From: Nitrospinaceae bacterium
GTDB lineage: Bacteria > Nitrospinota_A > UBA7883 > JAJDBK01
Assembly (NCBI GenBank): GCA_029261405.1
Contig: JAJDBK010000047.1
Coordinates: 19,221-83,220 of the forward strand
Reading direction: 5' to 3'
DNA: 64,000 nucleotides
Part shown: one piece after another, positions 16,757 through 25,452 of the stretch
Position numbering within the stretch: the first letter of the stretch is position 1
Layout of the letters: every line of letters starts with the position of its first letter
The notes under the pieces: generated by a model
What the model was told of the DNA's origin: nothing
The model's input: the letters and a program-made list of their open reading frames with translations, nothing else
The model's database searches: none
Made by a program: the position numbers and the translations under genes

Positions 16757-18516
16757 CCAGGAAAATCCTCGGAGGCCCGCTTGAGCATAATTACCGAATC
16801 GTCTCCTTCGCTCGGAAACTTCGAAATGGCGAAGGAGACGTTGACGGCAAGCGATTGCCCCTCCAGTTCCAGCGGGGTTTTGAGGCGCTCGGTAATTCTG
16901 TCCGATACGATCTTGTAGCCTTGATGATCTCCGGTTTCGTTAAGTAACAGTTTGAACTCGCAGATACCGGTTCTAGCCGCCGTTTCAGATTTCCTGACCG
17001 ACTCTTTTGCTATCTCCGCCACCCCTTTTAACACCAGATCGCCAGTCCTGAAACCGTGTTCATTATTGATATCGTCAAAATCGTCGATCCGGAAAGTCAC
17101 AACCGACAGCTCCTCCTTGTTACGAATAGCTACAGATGACGCTCTTTCAAACCGGTCCCTGAACAGAATCATGTTCGGCAATCCGGTCAGGGCGTCGTGG
17201 TACTGGTTATATTTGGTCTGGGCGCTACCTTTGTCGATGTCCGTAATGTTGTGGAAAACGCCGATATAGTTCTTCGTCTCGCCACGCGCCCCTGTTACCG
17301 ACGTTATCGACAACCAAGCCGGGTATGCGGCGCCATCCTTGTGCCTGTTCCATACCTCGCCTTGCCACTTGCCGTTTAGCACAATCTCTTTCCACATACC
17401 CTTGTAGAACTCGCTGTCGTGGTAGTGTGATTTCAAGATACCGGTCTTTTGGCCCACAGCCTCTTCGGAGCAAAACCCTGTGATTGATGTGAAAGCGGGA
17501 TTGACGTACTGCATGATCGTCTCCTGATCGGTAATCATGATGCCTTCGACGGAATCGTGGAACACCTTATACGCGACGGTCAGTTTATCCTCCGCCTCCT
17601 TGAGGTCGGTTATATCCTGCACGGCTCCGATGACTCTGGCGGGGACCTGATGGGAATCGTAGAAAAGCTCTATGAACGCATTTGCCATCCGTTTGCCAAG
17701 ATCGGGTCTGATGATTTTGTATTCGAGACAGTTCGATTTTCTGGTATGGATAACACCTTTGATCGCGTCGAGGAGCGGCGTTTTGTCCTCCGGGGCGGAA
17801 GACTCCACTATGGCCGACAGTGTCGGTTTGGTGGTCGCTTTGTCGAGTCCGAGGATGTTGAACAGTTCGTCCGACCAGGTTATGGCGTTGGAGTGCAGAT
17901 CAAGATCCCAGTGTCCGACATGGGCTAACGCTTGCGCCTTGTTCATGCCATCGCGTATCTTGTTCATCTCTTCTTCGTAGGCTCTCCGTTCACTTATGTC
18001 GTGGGCGACACCGACATATTTGTTTTCGTTCCCCAGTTTCATCTCCCCGATGGATAGATGGATGGGGAAACAGTCGCCGTTTTTCCTGATACCGTGAACG
18101 TCACGGTAGACACCACCTGCGTTGACTAAGGAGAGGAGCTGGTAGAAATCAATTTCGCCGCTTCTCTGGGTTTTGTAGGTCATCATGGTGGCGACCGAAT
18201 GGCCTACAGCCTCATCATTTTTGTAGCCGAATATTTTCAGGAACATCGGGTTGACGTATTCGACAATCCCTTTGCTGTTCATGATGACGATGCCGTCGGG
18301 CGCGACGTTGAGTCTCCCGCCGGAAGACTTTGAAGGGGATTTGTTTGCGTATGGATCGTCTTCCACAAAGAAATCGCGTGTCTCAGCCTCGTAAGGATTC
18401 CGTTCCCGAGGTTTCTTTTTGACTACTTCGCTAAACTCAAAAGCCTCAGTCTTGACGGAATTAATCCGCTTGGCCATATAATCGTGAAGCTTTTTCTTGT
18501 CGCCCTTTTCCGTCAT
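16753..18516 (-). CDS. Triple-PAS protein with a degenerate GGDEF domain
   Basis: About 587 residues from ATG 18516 (MTEKGDKKKL); a longer form from a TTG at 18558 is less likely. Three PAS domains follow one another (about 60-170, 185-295 and 305-425), with hallmarks such as VEYVNPMFLKIFGYKN and MQYVNPAFTSITGF, then a GGDEF-type domain (about 430-587) opening DALTGLPNMILFRDRF. The active-site turn reads ARTGICEFKLLL where an active diguanylate cyclase has R-x-GG(D/E)EF, so the catalytic Gly-Gly-acid signature is lost and synthesis of c-di-GMP is unlikely. It may bind GTP or act as a scaffold. It is cytoplasmic, with no membrane helix. Confidence 0.9.
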   Translation of the reverse strand: MTEKGDKKKLHDYMAKRINSVKTEAFEFSEVVKKKPRERNPYEAETRDFFVEDDPYANKSPSKSSGGRLNVAPDGIVIMNSKGIVEYVNPMFLKIFGYKNDEAVGHSVATMMTYKTQRSGEIDFYQLLSLVNAGGVYRDVHGIRKNGDCFPIHLSIGEMKLGNENKYVGVAHDISERRAYEEEMNKIRDGMNKAQALAHVGHWDLDLHSNAITWSDELFNILGLDKATTKPTLSAIVESSAPEDKTPLLDAIKGVIHTRKSNCLEYKIIRPDLGKRMANAFIELFYDSHQVPARVIGAVQDITDLKEAEDKLTVAYKVFHDSVEGIMITDQETIMQYVNPAFTSITGFCSEEAVGQKTGILKSHYHDSEFYKGMWKEIVLNGKWQGEVWNRHKDGAAYPAWLSITSVTGARGETKNYIGVFHNITDIDKGSAQTKYNQYHDALTGLPNMILFRDRFERASSVAIRNKEELSVVTFRIDDFDDINNEHGFRTGDLVLKGVAEIAKESVRKSETAARTGICEFKLLLNETGDHQGYKIVSDRITERLKTPLELEGQSLAVNVSFAISKFPSEGDDSVIMLKRASEDFPG

Positions 18517-18758
18517 ACCAGAACCCGCAAAAGTGAAGAATCGCCAACACCCACGCAAGACGTTGACCGCAATGAAGTATTGTAGGTTTACAACGCAATA
18601 TTTGCAAACTGCGGGGGGAGATGGGAGTGGTTATTTCTATTCGTCAGCGTTTATCATTCTATGGGCTTCGGGATTGAAGACTTTTGGGGATTATGTCTTG
18701 TTGTTATATAAGCCGCCGTTCAGATGAGCGCTTTCAAGATGCTTTGTTTCTCCAATAT

Positions 18759-19784
18759 CTATGTAAATTTAACTGCTTGAGTAAAATCCTGAAACCACTC
18801 TGGTTGCTTTGCTTCTTGACCATAGATATGCTCCATGAGAGCCTGGATCAGCTTGGTTATTATTGACACAGTGTCCTTAGCTTTTTCAGCGTCAATTCTA
18901 TAAAGATATTGGAGTTTGTCATAACCTCCAAATTTCTCAGGAGCGCTGAAAGGAGAGGGATGAACTAATGAGTCTCGATAGGGTTTCACTTTTTCCAGAA
19001 AGCTTTTAACTGGATCGTCTTGTTCTGTCCAGAGCTGAGAACCCCCTATAATATCTGGATATTTCAGCAGTTTATTCCGTATGGATCCGTCTTGTATTAT
19101 TTTCTTCTGGTTATTCGACAAGGCGAGCATTTTTTTTTCATCTTTTGAAAAGTCCCACGCGAGCCCATTTAGAAACGCCTCAACAAGATTAAAACAGCAC
19201 AATATACATATACGAGAAGCAAAAAAATGCTCACTTAACAGCTTTGACAAGTTTTCTGCTTCATCTTTAAGCTTAGCGTGATTTTTTTCCTTGAAACTAT
19301 CAAGGTTCTCTTCTGTTCGCTGAATGATGGTCAATGATTCTACAATATCATTTGCAAAAAAATGTTCAGGGTATTTGAATTTAAGCCCCCAAAGTGATAT
19401 TTCAACCGTGGCGTGTTTAGGATGACCGCGCAGGACTTCAGTCTTAATCTTTGCGAATTCCACTTCAAAACATTCCAAAGACATTTCCAGCCCACGGTCT
19501 GCTTTAATTCTTTCATAAAGAGAAGACAGTTTGGGTTGGTTCATCCCGACGAAGTTCTTGCCACAGAATTTTCCGATCTCACCAGATAACCGTTTCTTAA
19601 TATCAGATTTACGAGCTTTCAACATTCTTCGTGGCAGAGATTCCAAATCCTCAATATCCGCCTTGAGAAAATCATACCAGTCATCATATTCACCCAACAT
19701 CAGCTTCCCAACCGCTGACGCGCGATTGGCTTGCCGGATAATCAAGGCTTCTTTTTCTCGAGATTTCATGTGTGACAGTATCAT
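18759..19784 (-). CDS. HEPN-like protein with Rx4H motif, uncharacterised
   Basis: About 341 residues from ATG 19784; ATG 19769 (MKSREKEALI) is also possible, and a TTG lies at 19817. The protein is helical and charged, with no membrane helix. Near the C-terminus a hydrophobic helix (ICILCCFNLVEAFLNGLAW) is followed about 60 residues later by KPYRDSLVHPSPF. The R-DSLV-H string (codons at 18975-18977 and 18960-18962) fits the Rx4-6H active site of HEPN ribonucleases and sits in the expected order. The gene is isolated and more A+T-rich than its surroundings, suggesting acquisition. Toxin or antiphage function is inference; it could equally be a non-catalytic HEPN protein. Confidence 0.6.
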   Translation of the reverse strand: MILSHMKSREKEALIIRQANRASAVGKLMLGEYDDWYDFLKADIEDLESLPRRMLKARKSDIKKRLSGEIGKFCGKNFVGMNQPKLSSLYERIKADRGLEMSLECFEVEFAKIKTEVLRGHPKHATVEISLWGLKFKYPEHFFANDIVESLTIIQRTEENLDSFKEKNHAKLKDEAENLSKLLSEHFFASRICILCCFNLVEAFLNGLAWDFSKDEKKMLALSNNQKKIIQDGSIRNKLLKYPDIIGGSQLWTEQDDPVKSFLEKVKPYRDSLVHPSPFSAPEKFGGYDKLQYLYRIDAEKAKDTVSIITKLIQALMEHIYGQEAKQPEWFQDFTQAVKFT

Positions 19785-20025
19785 CCTGACTATGAGGAGT
19801 GGTCTTTGTAAGAACAATAATATTTTGGTGTTGCTACAATTGAAACGAAGTACAGCAACGGAATTGACCTGACAGTGGTTCCTGTAAGGTGTGGAGCTAC
19901 CACCAGCTTTTTGCTATGGCGGCGCCATACAGGACACCTTATCATTCAAAAAGCCGCTTCCCCTTACGATACGGTAAAATCATACACCCAATATTGTGGC
20001 ATACGAAGAGGAATTTGACAGGCTG

Positions 20026-20790
20026 TTACCCTCCTTCGGTCTCTATGAATATGATTTTACCGCAATGTTTGCAATGGCTGGCGTCCGGATCGTGTTTCTT
20101 TAAGCCGCAGTCGGTACACAAAAACCTGACCTTTTTCGGTGAAAAAAGGCTCCGGGCGAGGTTCACGAAGAGCGTTATGCCGAAGACCATTATCAGGATC
20201 GCCAGCAGTTTCCCCTCCTGGCCCGCTGGTGTTATATCGCCGAACCCTGTTGTGGTCAGCGTCGTCAACGTAAAATACAGAGCGTCGATATAAGAATTGA
20301 TTCCGTCGTTGATCTTCACCTGCATCACATAAACGATGTCGGTCATCACAAAGACAAAAACTATCAGGTTGACCGTGCCGGTGATGATCTCCTCGTTACG
20401 GTTGAACCAGGTATCCTCGTCGGTGTGCAGACTCTTCAATACCCTGTATGTCCGCAAGATCCTGAGCGACCGGGCCACCCTCAAGAACGCATATTCACCT
20501 AACGCCAGTGGCGCAAACAACGAAACGATAACGATCAGATCGACCAGACTGAGTAGACTGAAAACATACGACATCCGTCGAGGAGCGATCCAGAGCCTGA
20601 GAAAATATTCCGCCAGAAAGAAAACGCCGAACGAAAATTCGAGGTAATGAACGACAATGCCGTGTTCGTACGCCGGATCGAGAAGAAAAAGAAAAATCGC
20701 CAGAACATTAACGGCAAGCAGTACCCGGTTAAACCAGATACTTTTTTGCGTTTTGGAGTAGAAAAGCTCCCGAACCTGAGTTTTGACCAT
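20026..20790 (-). CDS. Voltage-gated-type potassium channel with C-terminal zinc ribbon
   Basis: A 254-residue six-helix cation channel. S1-S4 span about 20-135; the S4-like segment FLRVARSLRILRTYRVLKSL has regularly spaced Arg. The pore loop carries the selectivity filter TTTGFGDITPAG (about 175-186). The C-terminus after S6 has a short zinc ribbon, CTDCG with CKHCG (about 224-246), an unusual attachment for a Kv-type channel. Arginines in S4 point to voltage sensing and TGFGD to K+ selectivity. The stop is 15 bp after the start-side end of nothing else; upstream it follows the DUF502 gene by 15 bp, so the two are probably one operon. Confidence 0.9.
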   Translation of the reverse strand: MVKTQVRELFYSKTQKSIWFNRVLLAVNVLAIFLFLLDPAYEHGIVVHYLEFSFGVFFLAEYFLRLWIAPRRMSYVFSLLSLVDLIVIVSLFAPLALGEYAFLRVARSLRILRTYRVLKSLHTDEDTWFNRNEEIITGTVNLIVFVFVMTDIVYVMQVKINDGINSYIDALYFTLTTLTTTGFGDITPAGQEGKLLAILIMVFGITLFVNLARSLFSPKKVRFLCTDCGLKKHDPDASHCKHCGKIIFIETEGG

Positions 20791-20805
20791 TATCAGGGGC
20801 CGGGG

Positions 20806-21489
20806 TTATTTATCGTCCCCATCAACATTCTTTGCGTCCACCGGGATGTAATCCGGTGTGACTATACCGCCCGACACGATCATCTTGATCCCCTCTTCGA
20901 TACTCATCTCAAGCTCGATAACGTCATCTTTCGGTATCATCAAAAGAAAACCGGATGTCGGGTTCGGAGTTGTCGGAACGAAAATGTTCACAAGGTTCCG
21001 GCCCACATTCGCCTGAACCTCCCCTTCGGTGCCACCCGTGATAAACGCCAGACAGTAGATACCGTGGCGTGGATATTCGAGCATGACAACTTTCGAGAAC
21101 GCCTGTGTGTTTGATGTGGAGAAGGTGTCGATGACCTGTTTTGCGCCGATATATACCGTTCTGATAATCGGGATCTGGGTGACGATCCGCTCGCCCAAAT
21201 CCCACAGTTTCCGCCCCAGATAGTTGGTTGTAAAAACCCCCACGCCAAAAACGAGGGCCAACGTGGTGATAACCCCAACACCCGGCAACGTATACCCAGC
21301 CGCCCCCGGGATGCCGACGAGCACAAGAATCTCCATCACCAGAGGACCCAACAGGTTGTCGAGACTTCTGAATATGAAAACAAAAACAACCGCCGTGATG
21401 GCCAGAGGCAGACTTACCAGAAGACCGGTAAGGAAAGTACGACGGACAGCTTTCACCCATTCCGGGCGATATTTTGGACTAGTTGGCAA
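20806..21489 (-). CDS. DUF502-family membrane protein
   Basis: A 227-residue protein with two or three N-terminal transmembrane helices (about 17-38 and 60-85) and the DUF502 signatures TFLTGLLVSLPLAITAVV, LGERIVTQIPIIRTVY and GIYCLAFITGG, then NIFVPTTPNPTSGFLLMIP. A single domain fills the whole length, as usual for the family, whose function is unknown. The only plausible start is a TTG at 21489, since the next Met lies inside the second membrane helix. It sits between the metallo-beta-lactamase-fold gene and the potassium channel, all on the minus strand. Confidence 0.85.
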   Translation of the reverse strand: MPTSPKYRPEWVKAVRRTFLTGLLVSLPLAITAVVFVFIFRSLDNLLGPLVMEILVLVGIPGAAGYTLPGVGVITTLALVFGVGVFTTNYLGRKLWDLGERIVTQIPIIRTVYIGAKQVIDTFSTSNTQAFSKVVMLEYPRHGIYCLAFITGGTEGEVQANVGRNLVNIFVPTTPNPTSGFLLMIPKDDVIELEMSIEEGIKMIVSGGIVTPDYIPVDAKNVDGDDK

Positions 21490-21506
21490 TTTACGATGAA
21501 CCGTTA

Positions 21507-22400
21507 TTAAAGATGGATGTTGAATTGCTCCCGCGCAAGACGCACGGGAACGTTATCCTGGTCAGGGCTCCACGAAATATCGTGCAGGTTGCTGAGCATT
21601 TTTTGCAGGTCGGAGTCGGACCGGTCGGGATCGTGGTGGAAGATTATCATCTCCTTGACCCCCGCTTCCCGTGCAAGGTCGTAGGAGGCTATGGTGGAGG
21701 AGTGGCCCCACCCTATTCTGGACGGATCGTATTCCTCTGCGGTGTACTGCGCGTCAACGCAGAATATGTCAACGCCCCTGACGAACTCCACCAGGGCTTC
21801 GTTCTGATCCTTGGCCACCTGACGGCCCTCTTCACAGCTCAGTTCGTCGGCGTCGGCAAAAAGGTTGCGATACGGCTCGTGATCGGTCATGTAGACGAAC
21901 GATTTGCCATCCTTCTCGATCTTGTATGAAAGGCATACCACGGGATGGTTGACAAATTTTGTTGTCACCTTCACATCTTCGCCGATGGTGATCTCCTGCT
22001 CGATAATGTCGTTGAACGATATCTTCGCCGCCAGTTCCTCCACCCGCACAGGGAAATAGGTGTATTCCATCTGCTGGGAGAGAATCTGCTCCAGGTTTTT
22101 TGAGTAGTGGACCGGGCCGTACAGCGTGATGTCGTACTTCGGTATCAGTAACGGAGTGAAGAATGGCAGTCCCTGGATATGGTCCCAGTGGGTGTGTGAG
22201 AAGAAAAGGTGGATATCCTTGATATCCGGGCGCTTTAAAATATCCATGCCCAGCTTGCGGATACCGGTACCCGCGTCAAGGATGATAAGCGGCTCACCTT
22301 CGTTGATTACTTCGACACATGGAGTGTTTCCACCGAATTGAGCGGTATTCGGTCCCGGAGAAGGGATCGACCCCCTGACACCCCAAAACTTTATTTCCAT
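21507..22400 (-). CDS. Metallo-beta-lactamase-fold hydrolase
   Basis: A 297-residue protein from ATG 22400 (MEIKFWGVRGSIPSPG), six bases inside a possible TTG. The metal-binding HTHWDH motif lies in FFSHTHWDHIQGLPFF, with more ligands in DAGTG, the VKTTKFVNHPVV region, YMTDHE and FCVDAQY, and a late FHHDPDR. The opening FWGVRGSIPSPGP with NTPCVEV matches MBL-fold proteins related to phosphodiesterases and RNase Z. The substrate is probably a phosphodiester, perhaps a cyclic nucleotide, but it is not proven. It begins 12 bp after the HDOD gene, and the two look co-transcribed with a signalling role. Confidence 0.85.
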   Translation of the reverse strand: MEIKFWGVRGSIPSPGPNTAQFGGNTPCVEVINEGEPLIILDAGTGIRKLGMDILKRPDIKDIHLFFSHTHWDHIQGLPFFTPLLIPKYDITLYGPVHYSKNLEQILSQQMEYTYFPVRVEELAAKISFNDIIEQEITIGEDVKVTTKFVNHPVVCLSYKIEKDGKSFVYMTDHEPYRNLFADADELSCEEGRQVAKDQNEALVEFVRGVDIFCVDAQYTAEEYDPSRIGWGHSSTIASYDLAREAGVKEMIIFHHDPDRSDSDLQKMLSNLHDISWSPDQDNVPVRLAREQFNIHL

Positions 22401-22411
22401 CTTCAATACAC

Positions 22412-23287
22412 CTATCTGGACCCACGCAGGAAAGACTTCGCTTCTTCGACAGCTTTCGGCAGATCCTCGGTTAATTCATCCATATCTGAAGGGGAGAGCG
22501 GAAATCCCTCCATAGCCTCATCGGAGATAGTATCAAGATCCGAGGATGTTTCAATACCGATTTTGAGATTATGCGCCATTTTGTTGGCAAAATGTATCGA
22601 ATAGGCCATTTTTTTTCTGTCGTCAGGCGCCTTTTCGGGGGTGTGGTGGAATTCTACGGCATTGCACATGGTTTCCGGGAATCGCCATTTCGAGGCAATC
22701 CTGGCGCCAAGAGTCGCATGGGATATCCCGAAACGCTCCTCTTCAAGCTCCACCGCCACTGTTTTACCAAACGACGCCTGTTCATATATCTCTTCACATA
22801 CCACCGCGTGTTTTGAAATGAGGACCACCTTTCCGATATCGTGCATCAGCCCCGACACGAAATACTCCTCAACCTCTATAGCCGGTATTGCCATTTTTTT
22901 TGCCATCGCCTTTGCCAGGATCGAGCAGGCCACACTATGTTCCCAGAACTGTTCGTTGTTGAAACTTTTAAAGGAGCTTTGCACGTTGATGGAACTTGTC
23001 ATGGCCGCTGAAAGGGCGATATTTTTTATGGTGTTAAAACCGAGCAGGATCACGGCCCTTTGTAGTGAAACAATAGCTTTGCCCAACCCGAAATAGGCCG
23101 AGTTGACCAGCTTTAAAACCTTGCCCATCAATAGCGGATCCATATTGATGGCGTTTACCAGATCGGCAGGCTCTGCGTTAAGATTGCTGGAGATCGATAT
23201 TATTTTGGTGGCCGCAGGGGATAACGCCGCCATCTGGTCTATCGAATCTATCAGCTCTTTTGCTTCGGCCTGTACAATATCGCTCAT
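22412..23287 (-). CDS. HDOD-domain signalling protein
   Basis: A 291-residue protein dominated by an HDOD domain (about 15-215). Signatures are the opening LSPAATKIISISSN, MDPLLMGKVLKLVNSAYFGL, RAVILLGFNTIKNIALS, and the HD-like FVSGLMHDIGKVV followed by ISHATLGARIASKWRFP and VEFHH. Unlike most HDOD proteins, part of the HD signature (HDIGK) is retained, so enzymatic activity cannot be excluded. The C-terminal 70 residues are helical. HDOD proteins usually act as regulatory scaffolds in motility or c-di-GMP circuits. It leads the HDOD-MBL pair. Confidence 0.88.
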   Translation of the reverse strand: MSDIVQAEAKELIDSIDQMAALSPAATKIISISSNLNAEPADLVNAINMDPLLMGKVLKLVNSAYFGLGKAIVSLQRAVILLGFNTIKNIALSAAMTSSINVQSSFKSFNNEQFWEHSVACSILAKAMAKKMAIPAIEVEEYFVSGLMHDIGKVVLISKHAVVCEEIYEQASFGKTVAVELEEERFGISHATLGARIASKWRFPETMCNAVEFHHTPEKAPDDRKKMAYSIHFANKMAHNLKIGIETSSDLDTISDEAMEGFPLSPSDMDELTEDLPKAVEEAKSFLRGSR

Positions 23288-23402
23288 GTCAGATGGGCTG
23301 TTGATGTTTCCCTGATTATACCATAATATCTTTCAATCACTTGAAAGTGGTTAACCCAGGTGGTTCATGAATGTATGTAATAAAGGTGGCGCTGTGGTAT
23401 GT

Positions 23403-23442
23403 CATGGCAGTGGCCCAGCCACCATGGCAGTGGCCCAGCCAC
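23403..23442. repeat. Two tandem 20-bp units containing a hairpin
   Basis: The unit CATGGCAGTGGCCCAGCCAC occurs twice, head to tail with no mismatch (23403-23422 and 23423-23442). Each unit contains GTGGC-CCA-GCCAC, able to form a 5-bp hairpin with a 3-base loop. The same core occurs in the opposite orientation right after the rubrerythrin gene (63763-63777). It lies in the gap between divergent HDOD and Dabb genes. Confidence 0.85.
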
Positions 23443-23506
23443 CGTTGTAATGGAACCTTCATGAATTATCCTGACCAAGTTCAACATAAAAAGAGTTATA
23501 GGTACA

Positions 23507-23806
23507 ATGATACGACACATAGTGTTTTTCAGGTTCAAGAAAGAAGTTGATGTAACCGGAAAAGATTTTCTGGCAAAAGAGTTGTATCAACTGAAGGGGA
23601 AAATTTCACAGGTGCGCTCTATTGAGGTAGCCACAGACGTGGGTCTCAAGGAGAATTCATACGACATGGTATTAAACACCCTTTTTAGTTCAATGGAGGA
23701 CGTGGAGGTATATGCCCTCCACCCGGATCATCTTGCAGTCATCGGCCTGATAAAGGAGATGTGCGATTCGGCGGTGAAAATCGACTACGAGACCACCGAA
23801 GAGTAA
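23507..23806 (+). CDS. Stress-responsive A/B barrel (Dabb) protein
   Basis: A 99-residue single-domain protein with the Dabb pattern: MIRHIVFFRFKKEV at the N-terminus, a central SYDMVLNTLFSSMEDVEVYA, and HPDHLAVIGLIKEMCDS near the end. Dabb proteins are small dimeric ferredoxin-like barrels, often stress-associated; many have no known reaction. The stop is 8 bp from the converging cyclase gene. Confidence 0.9.
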   Translation: MIRHIVFFRFKKEVDVTGKDFLAKELYQLKGKISQVRSIEVATDVGLKENSYDMVLNTLFSSMEDVEVYALHPDHLAVIGLIKEMCDSAVKIDYETTEE

Positions 23807-23814
23807 CGGTTCTG

Positions 23815-25275
23815 TCATTCTGCCAGCGCTTCCTTGAGCAGTGTCTCGACACGGCCTGTAAGCGACGTAAAATGTAGCAGACAGGAGTTTTCTTCCGGGT
23901 GGCCTGTTTTCACTACTTTCGCATAAAAACACTCCGTTTCGGACGATTGCCTGTCCAGACCTAGCCTGAGCTTCAGGTTGCTTAGCGGCGCAACCTCCCG
24001 CTCCATTTTCAGTACCGCCTTATTATGGGCGAGAGCCACAATCTCTCCCGGCTCAAACGGTCCATCGGCGACCTTGTCGAGCAGTTCGGTAAACTCCACC
24101 TTGATGGCGCGCGCCAGATCGACCGGCTCGTCCGTGTCGTCAGGGAGGTGGATATCATACTCTCCACCAAGCCCCTTGATATCGTAAATCGTCACCGACT
24201 CGTCGATCCCTTTTAAGGCCACCTGCATTTTATTTCTCATCTTGGCCATTGGCCATGCGTCGTTGAAGGTAGACTGGGATACTAGGATCTGCCCGCCAAC
24301 GGTGTACGACTCTATACGGGAGGCCAGGTTGACCGTCCCTCCTACCACGGCGTACTTGACCCGTTTTGAAGAGCCGATGTTACCTGCGATAACATCACCT
24401 GTATTAACTCCGATCCCCATGGAGAGTTCGGGGAACCCTTTCTCCGCGTTGCTATCGTTCACCTTTTTCATCGCAAGTTGCATCTCAATAGCGCATGCCA
24501 GGGAGCGAATCGTGTCGTCTTCCCGGAGAATCGGGGCGCCGAAAAGGACCATCAGGGCGTCACCGTAGAAGTCGTTGATGACACCGCCATGTTTGACGAT
24601 AACTTCAGTCATCACTTCAAAGTAGTCGTTGAGCATCTCCACAACACTCTCAGGGGGCCATTTCTCGGCAAGAACGGCGAAACCACGTAGATCGCTCATG
24701 ACCACCGTAACTTTTCTTTTGTCTCCGCCGAGCTTGAGCCCATCGGACGACTCCAGCAGGTTATCCACAACCTCGTCTGACATATATCTTCCGAAAACGG
24801 ACCTGATGAACCGGGTTTTCTTTTCGAGTTCTCCGTTCAGTTCCTTAAGCTCGGCGTTCGATTTTTTCAATTTTTCGGAAAGCTTGCTCTCCCGGACACT
24901 TGCGGCGACCCTGGCCAGCAGTTCGACCCGGTTGATCGGTTTGGTGACATAATCGTTGGCGCCCGCATGAAGCCCCGCCTTGATAGACTCGGGTGAACTC
25001 AAGGCTGTCACCATGATGACCGGAATCGATCTGAGTTCTTCACTCGCTTTAAGTTTCTGTAGAACTTCGATACCTGACATTCCGGGCATCATCCAGTCGA
25101 GCAGAACCACATCCACGCGGGTGGTGGATAGTATTTCGAGGGCTTCCTGACCTGAACTGGCTGTTATCAGGTGGTACCCCTCCTTTCGCATCGGCATTTT
25201 CAGGACAAGAAGATTGCTCTCCTCGTCATCGACGGCCAAAGCGACCGGTTTTCCCGCCGTCTCTTCGTTATCCAT
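23815..25275 (-). CDS. Receiver-class III nucleotide cyclase fusion with PilZ-like C-terminus
   Basis: A 486-residue response regulator. The receiver (about 10-130) has AVDDEESN, the phospho-acceptor in VVLLDWMMPGMSG and Lys in VTKPINR. A coiled linker leads to a class III cyclase domain (about 180-370) with both metal-binding Asps, in VVMSDLRGFAV and NDFYGDALMVLFGAP, and GIGVNTGDVIAG plus VGGTVNLASRIES. The Lys that usually selects adenine (NKFxGD) is Asp here, and the partner Asp/Thr position (KYAVVG) is Ala, so the substrate may not be ATP. The last 90 residues (EFTELLDKV; CLLHFTSL) look like a PilZ-like domain. The kinase-like gene at 25453, transcribed away from it, is a possible phosphodonor. 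Confidence 0.88.
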   Translation of the reverse strand: MDNEETAGKPVALAVDDEESNLLVLKMPMRKEGYHLITASSGQEALEILSTTRVDVVLLDWMMPGMSGIEVLQKLKASEELRSIPVIMVTALSSPESIKAGLHAGANDYVTKPINRVELLARVAASVRESKLSEKLKKSNAELKELNGELEKKTRFIRSVFGRYMSDEVVDNLLESSDGLKLGGDKRKVTVVMSDLRGFAVLAEKWPPESVVEMLNDYFEVMTEVIVKHGGVINDFYGDALMVLFGAPILREDDTIRSLACAIEMQLAMKKVNDSNAEKGFPELSMGIGVNTGDVIAGNIGSSKRVKYAVVGGTVNLASRIESYTVGGQILVSQSTFNDAWPMAKMRNKMQVALKGIDESVTIYDIKGLGGEYDIHLPDDTDEPVDLARAIKVEFTELLDKVADGPFEPGEIVALAHNKAVLKMEREVAPLSNLKLRLGLDRQSSETECFYAKVVKTGHPEENSCLLHFTSLTGRVETLLKEALAE

Positions 25276-25452
25276 GACTCTCCATGCTAATGGCTACACT
25301 CCTGATGGACGTTTGTCGATCTGGTAAGTTACCATACTGTATCGGAAACATATTGGATATTTTGGTCCATGTTACAACAGTGTATTCTACGACATTTCGG
25401 AGAATAAAGAGTATTCTGCCAAAAAAGCTTCAATTATCAGGATTTTTGATTA

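Noticed and set aside
16405..16947. 180-residue frame overlapping the TMEM43-like gene end
   Set aside because: It is out of frame with a well-supported gene and has Arg/Gly-rich composition typical of a shadow frame.
21224..21499. Plus-strand frame opposite the DUF502 gene
   Set aside because: Thr/Arg-rich antisense shadow with no domain.
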